Below are positions 1 through 8,729 of a stretch of 29,496 nucleotides of DNA, piece by piece (position 1 is the first letter of the stretch; every line of letters begins with the position of its first letter). The stretch covers positions 1 through 29,496 of the forward strand of contig CAYXXN010000010.1 in assembly GCA_964469055.1 (NCBI GenBank), in the 5' to 3' direction. The position numbers and the translations under genes are program-made. The DNA is from CAYXXN01 sp964469055 (GTDB lineage: Bacteria; Acidobacteriota; Thermoanaerobaculia; Multivoradales; JAHEKO01). Below the pieces are notes generated by a model, which was given only the letters and a program-made list of their open reading frames with translations, ran no database searches and had not been told where the DNA came from.

Positions 1-1107
1 GTAGAGCAGCAGGCGCCCTCCGGGTTCGAGGGCGGTCCAGAGATTCCGCAACGCCTCCAGTGGATCCTGGACGTGCTCGAGCACGTTGAGGCAGACCACG
101 GAGTCGAACTGTCCGGCCAGGGGCGCGAAGGCCGCCGCGTCCGAGGCATCCAGCGGCGACACCTCGAGGTAGGGGCGGCCGGTCGTCAAGCTCTCGAGGT
201 AGTCGAGGTAGGCGGGCTCGACGTCGCTCGCCAGGTAGCGATCGCGCGGCAGCAACTGGGTGGTGATGTTGCCGATCCCCGCCCCGATCTCGAGGACCCG
301 CGAGCCCACGGCGTCGCGGATGCTGTCGGCCATCCAGCGGTTGAAGCGCCGGGCCCGCTCGAGATCCCGCAAGATGACGGCGCCGACCGCGTCCGGCTTG
401 TAGACGTCGTCGATCAGCCAGAACCGCAGGATGGCGGCGAGCGCCTTGACGCCGTCCGTCCAGCGGATCTTCTTGCCCTCTTGATAGGTGCGGCCGGCGT
501 AGCGCACCGGCACCTCGAAGATGCGGGCGTTGCGCTTGGCGACCTTGGCGGTGACCTCGATCTCGAAGGCGAAATCGTCGCTGCGCAGCGGCAAGGACTT
601 GAGCAAGGGAGCGCGGAAGACCTTGTAGCAGGTCTCGACGTCCGTCAGGTTCAAGTCGGTGAAGAGGTTGCTGGTGAAGGTGAGCAGGCGGTTGCCGAGC
701 ATGTGCCGGAAATAGAGGACTCGCCGGTAGGGCCCGCTCAAGAACCGCGAGCCGTAGACCACGTCGGCGCCGCTCTCGAAGAAAGGGCGCAGCAGGGCCG
801 GATAGTCCTCCGGGTAGTACTCGAGGTCGGCGTCCTGGATGAGGATGAGGTCGCCGCTCGCCTCGTCGATGCCGGTCCGTAGGGCCGCGCCCTTGCCTCG
901 ATTCCGCTCGTGCCGCAGCGCCCGCAGCTCGGGGTGACGGTCGGCGAGCCGCGCCGCGATCTCCCCTGAGCCGTCGGTGGAGGCATCGTCGACCAGCAGC
1001 AGCTCGATCTCGCCGATTCGGTCGAGGCGCTGGGCGAGCACCCGGGAGACCACCTCGGCGAGCAGGTAGCGCTCGTTGAAGAAGGGGATGATGACGCTCA
1101 GCTTCAC
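1..1107 (-). CDS. Bifunctional family 2 glycosyltransferase / class I SAM methyltransferase (3' end cut by window edge)
   Basis: The protein starts at a GTG at 1107 and runs open to base 1, so 369 residues are visible and the C-terminus is missing. The start gives the family-typical opening KLSVIIPFFNER. Residues 1 to about 235 are a GT-A glycosyltransferase 2 domain of the dolichyl-phosphate-mannose-synthase kind: LLVDDASTDGS binds nucleotide, HERNRGKGAALRTG follows, and QDADLEYYPED carries the metal-binding DxD. From about residue 250 a Rossmann methyltransferase begins, with motif I VLEIGAGIGN and later CLNVLEHVQDP. Fusions of this kind are a known family. It probably transfers a sugar to a polyprenyl-linked acceptor and methylates a sugar, but donor, acceptor and methyl target cannot be read from the sequence. 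It follows the epimerase gene by 24 bases and is the last gene of the operon that I can see. No transmembrane helix is present in the visible part. Confidence 0.88.
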   Translation of the reverse strand, partial: MKLSVIIPFFNERYLLAEVVSRVLAQRLDRIGEIELLLVDDASTDGSGEIAARLADRHPELRALRHERNRGKGAALRTGIDEASGDLILIQDADLEYYPEDYPALLRPFFESGADVVYGSRFLSGPYRRVLYFRHMLGNRLLTFTSNLFTDLNLTDVETCYKVFRAPLLKSLPLRSDDFAFEIEVTAKVAKRNARIFEVPVRYAGRTYQEGKKIRWTDGVKALAAILRFWLIDDVYKPDAVGAVILRDLERARRFNRWMADSIRDAVGSRVLEIGAGIGNITTQLLPRDRYLASDVEPAYLDYLESLTTGRPYLEVSPLDASDAAAFAPLAGQFDSVVCLNVLEHVQDPLEALRNLWTALEPGGRLLLY

Positions 1108-1131
1108 GAGTTTTCGCGTGAGAGAGCGGCT

Positions 1132-2106
1132 CTATCCGGCCAGCGATGCTGGCGAGGCGTAGTGCGGCACCGAGGCGGCCAACCCTGCCGTCAGGGACCA
1201 GGTTGGCTGGTACCCGAGCAGGGTCTCTGCCCGTTGGAGGTCGGCGAGCGAATGCCGCATGTCCCCGGGGCGAGGCGGCAGGTGGCGGGGCTCGCGGCGA
1301 CTACCGGTCGCCGCGCCGACCGCGGCGGCGAGCTCGTGGATCGTCGTGCGCGCGCCGCCGCCGACGTTGACCGCCGAGGCGCCCGCGGCGCCCGCCGCCG
1401 CGCCGGCGGCCAGCAGGTTGGCGGTTACGGCGTCCTCGACGTAGGTGAAGTCGCGGCTCTGCTCGCCGTCACCGTGGATCTCGCAGGGCACTGCCGCGAG
1501 ACAAGCGGCGATGAAACGAGGCACGACGGCGGCGTAGGGCCCATCGGGATCCTGGCGGGGACCGTAGACGTTGAAGTAGCGCAGGCCGACGAGCGTCGAG
1601 CCGTAGGTCGCCGCGAAGGCCGCCGCCAGCTCCTCCGTCGCCACCTTGGAGGCGGCGTAGGGGGAGAGGGGTCGTCCCTCGCGACCCTCCTGCTTGGGCA
1701 GCTCGTCGCTGTCCCCGTAAACGCTCGACGACGAGGCGTAGACGACGCGCTCGACGCCGGCATCGAGTGCCGCCTTGAACAGGATGGAGCTGCCCAGGAC
1801 GTTGACGGCGACGGTCGTCGCGGGGTCGTCGACGGAGCGCGGCACCGAGCCCAGTGCCGCCTGGTGAAAGACGTAGCGGCAGCCGGCGCAGGCTCGCCGA
1901 CAGGCCTCGGTGTCCCGCAGATCACCTTCCACGAGCGTGATGCGGTCCCGGCAGTGCGCGAGGTTGGCGCCCTTGCCGGTCGCGAAGTTGTCGAGCACCC
2001 GCACGCTCGCGCCACGCGCGAGCAGGGCGTCGACCAGGTGCGAGCCGATGAACCCCGCGCCGCCGGTCACCAGGACGGCGACGCCGTCGAGCGAGGGAAT
2101 CGACAT
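1132..2106 (-). CDS. UDP-N-acetylglucosamine (uronate) C4-epimerase, WbpP/TviC-like SDR
   Basis: This 324-residue extended SDR protein has the NAD-binding motif VTGGAGFIGSH at residues 13-23, the catalytic SPYAASK with Tyr150 and Lys154, and a serine stretch (YASSSSVYG) around 123-131. Segments such as HQAALGSVPRSV and LRYFNVYGPRQDP are characteristic of the WbpP/Gne/TviC branch, which interconverts UDP-GlcNAc and UDP-GalNAc or their uronic acids. It would supply UDP-GalNAc to the PglA-like transferase or UDP-GalNAcA when combined with the WbpA-like dehydrogenase at 26851-28176. The ATG at 2106 lies 3 bases downstream of the stop of the dehydratase gene, which indicates cotranscription. Length and motifs are complete. 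Substrate choice between GlcNAc and GlcNAcA forms is inference. Confidence 0.9.
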   Translation of the reverse strand: MSIPSLDGVAVLVTGGAGFIGSHLVDALLARGASVRVLDNFATGKGANLAHCRDRITLVEGDLRDTEACRRACAGCRYVFHQAALGSVPRSVDDPATTVAVNVLGSSILFKAALDAGVERVVYASSSSVYGDSDELPKQEGREGRPLSPYAASKVATEELAAAFAATYGSTLVGLRYFNVYGPRQDPDGPYAAVVPRFIAACLAAVPCEIHGDGEQSRDFTYVEDAVTANLLAAGAAAGAAGASAVNVGGGARTTIHELAAAVGAATGSRREPRHLPPRPGDMRHSLADLQRAETLLGYQPTWSLTAGLAASVPHYASPASLAG

Positions 2107-2109
2107 GCG

Positions 2110-4098
2110 TCAGTTCAGGTACTCGGCGGCGAGTCCTTCGAAGGCGCGCGCCGCGGCGTCGGTCGGCTCGAGCCGCGCTTCGGGGAGCAGGGCGCCGAGG
2201 GCGGCGCGAACGGCCTTGCCGTCGCCGGCGTCGACCAGGGCCCGCAGACGCGCCAGGGCGGCGCGCAGCTCGCCGGCGGCATGGGGCGCCACGCGGCCGA
2301 CGAGGATCTTGGGGTGGCGGGTGCGGTCGAGTTCCTCGCCGGCCAGCTCGATCTCCTCGACGAGCTTCTCGCCGGGTCGCAGGCCGGTGAAGGTGATCGG
2401 CACTTCCTCGAAGGGCTTGAAGCCCGAGAGCGTGATCATGTCCTTGGCCAGCTCGAGGATGGAGACCGGGCGCCCCATGTCCAGCACCAGGATCTCGCCG
2501 GCGGCACCGATCGCCCCGGCCTCGAGCACCAGCTGCGCCGCCTCGGGGATGGTCATGAAGTAACGGGTGGCCTCGGGATGGGTCACCGTCACCGGCCCGC
2601 CCCGGCGGATCTGCTCGCGGAAGATGGGGACGACGGAGCCAGCCGATCCCATCACGTTGCCGAAGCGCACGGCCACGAAGCGGGTGCCGGCGTACTGGCC
2701 CTGCAGCTCCTGGATCACCAGCTCGGCCAGGCGCTTGGAGGCACCCATGACCGAGCTCGGGCGCACCGCCTTGTCGGTGGAGACGAGAACGAAGGCCTCG
2801 ACCCCTTGGCGGCCGGCGACCTCGGCCAGCGTATGCGTCGCGAGCACGTTGTTGCGCACCGCCTCCGTGGGGTTATCCTCCATCAGCGGCACGTGCTTGT
2901 GGGCGGCGGCGTGCAGGACGACCTGCGGCTGGAAGGTGGCGAACAAGGATTGCATGCGGTGCGGGTCGCCGATGTCGCCGACGGTGCTCTCGATCCGCGC
3001 TCCCGGCCACAGCCGTGAGAGCTCGCGGTCGACGTCGAAGAGGCCGCCCTCGGAGCGCTCGAGGAGCAGCAGGCACGCCGGATGGAAGCGCGCCGCCTGC
3101 CGCGCCAGCTCGGCGCCGATCGAGCCCCCCGCGCCGGTGACCAACACCGTCTTGCCGGTCAGGAAGACCCCCAGCCTCTCCTCGTCGAGCTCCACGGGCT
3201 CGCGGCCGAGCAGGTCCTCGATCTCGACGTCCCGGAAGCGGCTGATCGCCACCTTCTCCTGCAGGATCTCGTAGAGCCCCGGGATGATCTGCACCCGCAG
3301 GCGGGCGGCCTCGCAGAGGGCCACGATGCGGCGGATGGTCGGCGCACCGACCGCGGCCATCGTGATGATCACCCGTTCGACCCGGTGGGCCTCGGCCAGG
3401 GCCGGCAGGTCGCCCGTCGTGCCCAGCACGCGCACGCCCTGGATCACCGAGCCGCGCTTGGCTGGGTCGTCGTCGACGAAGCCCACGACCTCGATGCCGG
3501 TGTCGCCGCGGCCGGCGATCTCCCGCGCCGCTGCCACGCCGGCCCGGCCGGCGCCGACCAGCAGCACTTGCTTCGGGCGCCCCTGAGCGCCTGCGGCCCA
3601 GCGTCGCTCCCGTTCGTAGCGCTCGTAGAGCGACCGGCGCAGGACGCGCAGAGCGAGCAGGCCGCCGAAAGCGAGGACGGAGTCCATCAAGATCACGGAG
3701 AGAGGCATCCGCCAGACCTCGAAGCGATCCGGCAGGCCGAGGCGCAGCAGCAGCAGGGGAGTGGCCGAGTAGGCGGCGCCGCGCAGGAAGGCGGCGATCT
3801 CGGTCATGCCGACGTAACGCCAGACGAAGCGATGGATGCCGGAGGAGAGCAGGACGGAGACCTGGAGGAGCACGACGACTGGCAGCTGCACGAGGCCGCG
3901 CTCGATCCACTCGGCCGGCACGGAGAAGTCGAAACGCAGCAGGTAGGCGAGCGCGAAGGCGGCGACGAGGATGAGCAAATCGAGGCCGTACTGGACGTCG
4001 CGCCGCAGGTGGCGGCTCCAGAAGGGGGCCTCCACGCCGCCGCCGGCGGACTCGTCGCGCCGGGTGGGCGAAGTCGTCTCGTCGTCGAGCTGAGTCAT
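2110..4098 (-). CDS. pglF: Membrane-bound UDP-GlcNAc 4,6-dehydratase, PglF/WbpM/CapD family
   Basis: The 662-residue protein begins at ATG 4098. The same reading frame stays open far upstream, but that part is arginine/proline-rich and overlaps another gene. Four hydrophobic segments lie at about residues 37-58, 69-88, 101-122 and 131-153. A first Rossmann domain follows (VLLVGAGRAG near 178-187), then the catalytic SDR domain (VLVTGAGGSIGAE, 318-330). The active-site segment STDKAVRPSSVMGASK places Thr441, Asp442, Lys443 and Met451, the same spacing as the Thr-Asp-Lys...Met set of Campylobacter PglF. Met replaces the usual SDR tyrosine, as in WbpM-type enzymes. It would make UDP-4-keto-6-deoxy-GlcNAc as the first step to UDP-diNAcBac at the inner membrane. 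The start overlaps the upstream gene's stop as ATGA. The aminotransferase and acetyltransferase for the next two steps lie just upstream. Confidence 0.9.
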   Translation of the reverse strand: MTQLDDETTSPTRRDESAGGGVEAPFWSRHLRRDVQYGLDLLILVAAFALAYLLRFDFSVPAEWIERGLVQLPVVVLLQVSVLLSSGIHRFVWRYVGMTEIAAFLRGAAYSATPLLLLRLGLPDRFEVWRMPLSVILMDSVLAFGGLLALRVLRRSLYERYERERRWAAGAQGRPKQVLLVGAGRAGVAAAREIAGRGDTGIEVVGFVDDDPAKRGSVIQGVRVLGTTGDLPALAEAHRVERVIITMAAVGAPTIRRIVALCEAARLRVQIIPGLYEILQEKVAISRFRDVEIEDLLGREPVELDEERLGVFLTGKTVLVTGAGGSIGAELARQAARFHPACLLLLERSEGGLFDVDRELSRLWPGARIESTVGDIGDPHRMQSLFATFQPQVVLHAAAHKHVPLMEDNPTEAVRNNVLATHTLAEVAGRQGVEAFVLVSTDKAVRPSSVMGASKRLAELVIQELQGQYAGTRFVAVRFGNVMGSAGSVVPIFREQIRRGGPVTVTHPEATRYFMTIPEAAQLVLEAGAIGAAGEILVLDMGRPVSILELAKDMITLSGFKPFEEVPITFTGLRPGEKLVEEIELAGEELDRTRHPKILVGRVAPHAAGELRAALARLRALVDAGDGKAVRAALGALLPEARLEPTDAAARAFEGLAAEYLN

Positions 4099-5168
4099 CG
4101 GCGCCGGAGGAGCTTGCGGCGAATATACCGCAGCAGAGCCCCCCGGTCGGCCGCTCGCCGCAGGCGGAGCCGCAGGTTGCGCCAGCGACCAGCATGCTGG
4201 TAGTCCTCGTCCGTGGCGACCGCGAGCAAGTGGCGGAGCAGTCGGCCCGGAGGATCGGCGTGCTCGCTGCCGGAGGTTACTTCGCCGGAGGTGAGTCTTC
4301 GTGTGAGGGCGAGGGCTGCGACCGCTTCCTCGGGACTGACGCTCGGGGCGATCCAGGCTCTCGCCGCCGACAGGAATCGCGCTCCGTCCTGCTCGCCGGG
4401 CAGCAGACGGGTCAAGTCCCCCAGCATCCGGAGCAGCCCGTGACGCCCGGGCGCGAGGCCATGCTGGTCGATGCCGTGGACCAGAGTATGCGCCGCGAGA
4501 ACGTCGGGGTCGGGGATGTAGGTGCCCGGCAGGGCCGGCGTGGGGCGCGCCAGGCCCTCCTCGAGGAGCCGGCCTGCGGTCCACCACTCGCCGCTCGGAT
4601 GCCACACGCCGCGCAGCGCGAAATGGAGGTCGACGGCCCCCCAGCCCGGCGCAGCGAGCGCCGGCAGATGCTGCTCGTTGGTTGGGGCGCGTCCGGGGAC
4701 GAAGCCGCGTTCGACGAGCACGCGGAAGAGGTCGCGCGCCTCCCGCTCCGGGGCCAGGCAATCGAGGTCGCCGAACGGGCGCTCCCCCGGCGAGCAGTAG
4801 CCTCCCAGCTGCAAGGCGATGCCCTTCAGGAACACGAGCGGGATCCTGCGTTCGGCGGCGAGCTCTCCCAGGTCGGCCGCCAGCTGCTCGTAGCGCAGGG
4901 CCGCCGAAGCCGTGGCCCGGCGCGCCGCCGTGAAGCGCTGGGCCCCCCTCTCACCCAACTCGTCGATCAGTTGCGCGCTGGCAATGCGCGTGCCGATCCG
5001 CGGCGCTATGCCGAGCGCTGCGGCCTGCGCCCAGGCCTTCTCTGGCTCGACCGCGGGTGCCGCCGCCGCGGCCGGCCCGAAGGCCCGCAGCAGCGCCCAT
5101 CGTGCCGCCGCCGAGATCTCCATCGGTGGTGGCCGGAACCGAAAGCCCGAGGCGGGCCGCGGTGTCAC
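4095..5168 (-). CDS. Uncharacterised nucleotidyltransferase-fold protein (PF14907-like)
   Basis: This protein of about 357 residues shows features of the uncharacterised NTP_transf_5 group: FLKG at about 113-116, then RPFGDLDCL at about 131-139 with the two acidic residues expected at a nucleotidyltransferase metal site, and a later AVDLHFAL that could give the third carboxylate. The C-terminus is rich in arginine. There is no signal peptide or membrane helix. I chose GTG 5168 because a GAGGAA Shine-Dalgarno, overlapping the upstream stop codon, lies 6 bases before it. GTG 5174 is too close to that site, and ATG 5123 has no site. The stop overlaps the pglF-like start as ATGA. It sits between the PglE-like and PglF-like genes, so a role in the same glycan is likely. 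No substrate is known for this family as far as I know, and I do not assign one. Confidence 0.75.
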   Translation of the reverse strand: MTPRPASGFRFRPPPMEISAAARWALLRAFGPAAAAAPAVEPEKAWAQAAALGIAPRIGTRIASAQLIDELGERGAQRFTAARRATASAALRYEQLAADLGELAAERRIPLVFLKGIALQLGGYCSPGERPFGDLDCLAPEREARDLFRVLVERGFVPGRAPTNEQHLPALAAPGWGAVDLHFALRGVWHPSGEWWTAGRLLEEGLARPTPALPGTYIPDPDVLAAHTLVHGIDQHGLAPGRHGLLRMLGDLTRLLPGEQDGARFLSAARAWIAPSVSPEEAVAALALTRRLTSGEVTSGSEHADPPGRLLRHLLAVATDEDYQHAGRWRNLRLRLRRAADRGALLRYIRRKLLRRR

Positions 5169-5178
5169 CTGCACTTCC

Positions 5179-6308
<1,130 letters not shown>

Positions 6309-6312
<4 letters not shown>

Positions 6313-6926
6313 GGTCGCAGCGGGCGTGCCGGCACGCCAGCCACGACCTCGCCGGCGGCTACGTTGCGGATCACGGCGGCCCCCGCGCCGACCGTCGCCC
6401 AGGCACCGACGGCGACGCCGGGCACAACGCAGCTGCCGATGCCGAGCAAGGCGCCCGTGCCCACCCGCACCTCGCCGCCGAGGCGGCACCCTGGTCCGAG
6501 GTGGACGAAGTCTGCGACCTCGCAGTCGTGATCGACGCTGGCGCCGGTGTTGACGATGACGTGCGCCCCGAGCCGTGCACCCGGCTGCACGGCGGCGCCT
6601 GCGAAGATGACGCTCCCCGGGCCGAGGTTGGCGCCCGGATCGACGATCGCTTGCGGGTGGACGACGGTCAGCCACTCTCCCGAGAGGGCGTCAGCGAGAC
6701 GGTGACGGACCGCGTTGTCGCCGATCGCGAGCACGGCGTGGTGGCCCGTGATGCGAGCAGCCTCGATCGGACCGCTCACCGGATGGCCGAGCAGCAGCTG
6801 TCCCCAGCGACTCGGGTCATCGTCGAGGACGGCGACGGCCCGTCGGCCGGTGGCGAGCAGCGTCGCGAGCACGACCTTCGCGTGGCCGCCGGCGCCGACC
6901 ACGACCACGGCGAGTTCACGAGACAT
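6309..6926 (-). CDS. pglD: Sugar N-acetyltransferase, PglD/NeuD family
   Basis: The 205-residue protein has the two parts expected of PglD: an N-terminal Rossmann-like domain that binds the UDP-sugar (VVVVGAGGHAKVVLATL, residues 7-23) and a left-handed beta-helix made of hexapeptide repeats (about 92-205). The catalytic histidine position is matched by His133 in SVDHDC, and the C-terminus GVPARPLRP is standard. It would acetylate the 4-amine of UDP-4-amino-sugar with acetyl-CoA to give UDP-N,N'-diacetylbacillosamine. ATG 6926 is preceded by GGGGGAG at a good distance. The start overlaps the end of the phosphoglycosyl transferase gene by 11 bases and its stop overlaps the aminotransferase start. 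A NeuD-type O-acetyltransferase is the alternative, made less likely by the neighbours. Confidence 0.9.
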
Positions 6927-7560
6927 CGCGCTCCCCCTGGAACCTGGGCATGGTGGCGTGACCCTGGAAACTGACCCCTTCGCCGCGCACGACCTTCCAG
7001 GCCGTGCGCCAGAGGATACCGAGGTCCACGCGCAGGGAGAGGCCGTCGACATAGTCGAGGTCGTAGCGGAACCTCTCGGGCCAGCTCACCGTGTTGCGGC
7101 CGTGGACCTGTGCCCAACCGGTGATGCCCGGACGCACCGCGTGGCGCCGGCGCTGCTCCGGAGAGTAGAGGTCGAGATACTCCATGAGCAGGGGCCGCGG
7201 GCCGACCAGGCTCATGTCTCCCCGCAGCACGTTCCACAACTCGGGCAGCTCGTCGAGGCTCGTTCGCCGCAGAAAGCTACCCAGCTGAGTCAGCCGAGCC
7301 GCGTCGGCCAGCGGCTGCTCCACGTCTTCCCCCGCCCCCCGCATGGTGCGGAGCTTGAGCAGCGTGAACGGCTGCTCGTGGAGCCCTGGTCGCTGTTGCC
7401 GGAAGAGCACGGGCGCTCCCAGCCCGCGTCGCACGGCGAGCGCGGCGATGGCGAGCGGCAACGCCGTCAGGGGCAGGCCCACGAGCACGAGCGCCAGGTC
7501 GAGCAGACGCTTGCCCCGCCGTCGGTAGAAACAGGTGGGTGAGGTGGGCCGCAGGCTCAC
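6916..7560 (-). CDS. pglC: Monotopic phosphoglycosyl transferase, PglC-like initiating enzyme
   Basis: At 214 residues this is the short monotopic form, without the extra N-terminal helices of WcaJ/WbaP. A single hydrophobic segment at about residues 19-43 contains internal prolines, as in the re-entrant helix of PglC. KLRTMRG follows at 69-75. The catalytic Asp-Glu pair is Asp103-Glu104 in TSLDELPELWNVLRGDMSLV, followed by the conserved GPRPLL. The enzyme moves a sugar phosphate from a UDP-sugar to undecaprenyl phosphate on the cytoplasmic face and so starts the lipid-linked glycan. The clustering with dehydratase, aminotransferase and acetyltransferase genes suggests UDP-diNAcBac as substrate, which is inference. 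The GTG start at 7560 overlaps the upstream stop as GTGA. Confidence 0.92.
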   Translation of the reverse strand: MSLRPTSPTCFYRRRGKRLLDLALVLVGLPLTALPLAIAALAVRRGLGAPVLFRQQRPGLHEQPFTLLKLRTMRGAGEDVEQPLADAARLTQLGSFLRRTSLDELPELWNVLRGDMSLVGPRPLLMEYLDLYSPEQRRRHAVRPGITGWAQVHGRNTVSWPERFRYDLDYVDGLSLRVDLGILWRTAWKVVRGEGVSFQGHATMPRFQGERDVS

Positions 7561-8720
7561 GGTCGGCGCTCAGCGAGCAGGTCGCGGTACAGATTCTCCC
7601 ACTCGTGCCAAATCAGCTCCCGACGAAAGTGCTCTTCGGCGCGGCGGCGACCGGCGGCACCGTGGTCGAGCTGCCGCTCACGACCTTCGAGGTAGCTCGT
7701 CAGCGCCCGCGCCAGAGCCCCGGTGTCGCCGGGGGTCACGAGCGTGCCCGTCCGGCCGTCGAGGACCGCGTCGACCGTGCCCGTGGCGGCGTAGGCGGCG
7801 ACGGGGATGCCCGACGCCGCCGCTTCCAGTGGGGCGTTGGGAAAACCTTCGCGGTAGGAAGGAAAGGCGAGAACGTCCATCACCCGATAGTAGGGCGCCG
7901 CATCCGCCACGAAGCCCGGACGCACGATCCGCGAATCGCTACGGAGCCTCTCGACGGTCGCGGCTGGAAGGGGATCACCGGCCTCGAAATCCCCGAGGAG
8001 GAGCAGACGAGCTCGTGGACGCCGCCCGGCCACTTCCTCGAAGGCAGCGAGAAGATCGGCCAGGCCTTTGTCGCGCGTGAAGCGACCCACGAACCCCACC
8101 ACCTCGGCGTCGGCGGCCAGCCCGAGCTCGGTGCGAAGGATGGAGGGTTCGGAATCGGCGGCGGCTCGGGGCCGAAAGCGCTCGACGTCGACTCCGTTCG
8201 AGGAGCCCTGGCCGAGGACGCGGGTCTTCGCTGCCCCAACCAGTCCGAGATCCAAGACCCTCTGCCGCAAGCTCTCGCTGACGCAGACGACCCGCTGGGT
8301 CAACCGCATGGCGACGCGCTCGCTGGCTGCGAGCAGCACTCGACGCGGGCCCTGCACGGTCTCCAGCCGCAGCCCGCGCAGGGTGTAGATCCGGCACGGC
8401 GTCCTGACCATCGCCGCCGCCATGGTGCCGAGAACGCCGCCCTTCGGCGTTCCGGCGTTGACGATCGCGGGACGGAGGCGTCGCAGCGTGCGCGCCAGGC
8501 TCGCCAGGCTGGAGAGGTCGGCCACCGGATGGATCTCGCGCCGCATTCTCACGGCATGCGGAGTCACCCCTTCGCGATCGGCGGCGCGCTCGAGGTCGGG
8601 GCCAGGGGCGGCCAGCAGATGCACGTCGAAGCCGCGCTCGCCGAGGAAGCGCAGTTGTCCTTGCATCAGTGCCGCCGCGGTCAGGCCCTCAGTGACGACG
8701 ACGGCGAGCCGAGTGGCCAC
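7557..8720 (-). CDS. pglA: Family 4 glycosyltransferase, PglA-like
   Basis: This 387-residue GT-B protein has an N-terminal acceptor domain (the NAGTPKGGVLG segment at 88-98 is typical of this branch) and a C-terminal donor domain starting near VVGFVGRFTRDKG (207-219). The EX7E motif is Glu291 to Glu299 in YREGFPNAPLEAAASG, followed by PVAAYAATGTVDAV. This signature fits PglA/WbnK-type transferases that add the second sugar, GalNAc in Campylobacter, to undecaprenyl-PP-diNAcBac. It is directly upstream of, and coupled to, the PglC-like gene, which supports a second-step role. It starts with GTG at 8720 and overlaps no gene on that side (10-base gap). The actual donor sugar is not shown by the sequence. 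Confidence 0.88.
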   Translation of the reverse strand: MATRLAVVVTEGLTAAALMQGQLRFLGERGFDVHLLAAPGPDLERAADREGVTPHAVRMRREIHPVADLSSLASLARTLRRLRPAIVNAGTPKGGVLGTMAAAMVRTPCRIYTLRGLRLETVQGPRRVLLAASERVAMRLTQRVVCVSESLRQRVLDLGLVGAAKTRVLGQGSSNGVDVERFRPRAAADSEPSILRTELGLAADAEVVGFVGRFTRDKGLADLLAAFEEVAGRRPRARLLLLGDFEAGDPLPAATVERLRSDSRIVRPGFVADAAPYYRVMDVLAFPSYREGFPNAPLEAAASGIPVAAYAATGTVDAVLDGRTGTLVTPGDTGALARALTSYLEGRERQLDHGAAGRRRAEEHFRRELIWHEWENLYRDLLAERRP

Positions 8721-8729
8721 GAGAGCTTC

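Noticed and set aside
1162..3018. Long plus-strand open frame (618 codons), and similar ones at 4912-6531, 7539-8996, 18535-20556
   Set aside because: They are antisense to well-supported genes, are rich in Arg, Gly, His and Gln and show no domain. Long antisense frames are expected in GC-rich DNA where the third codon position is mostly G or C.
4099..4761. N-terminal extension of the PglF-like protein
   Set aside because: The open frame upstream of ATG 4098 is low-complexity and lies over the nucleotidyltransferase-like gene, whose motifs are convincing.
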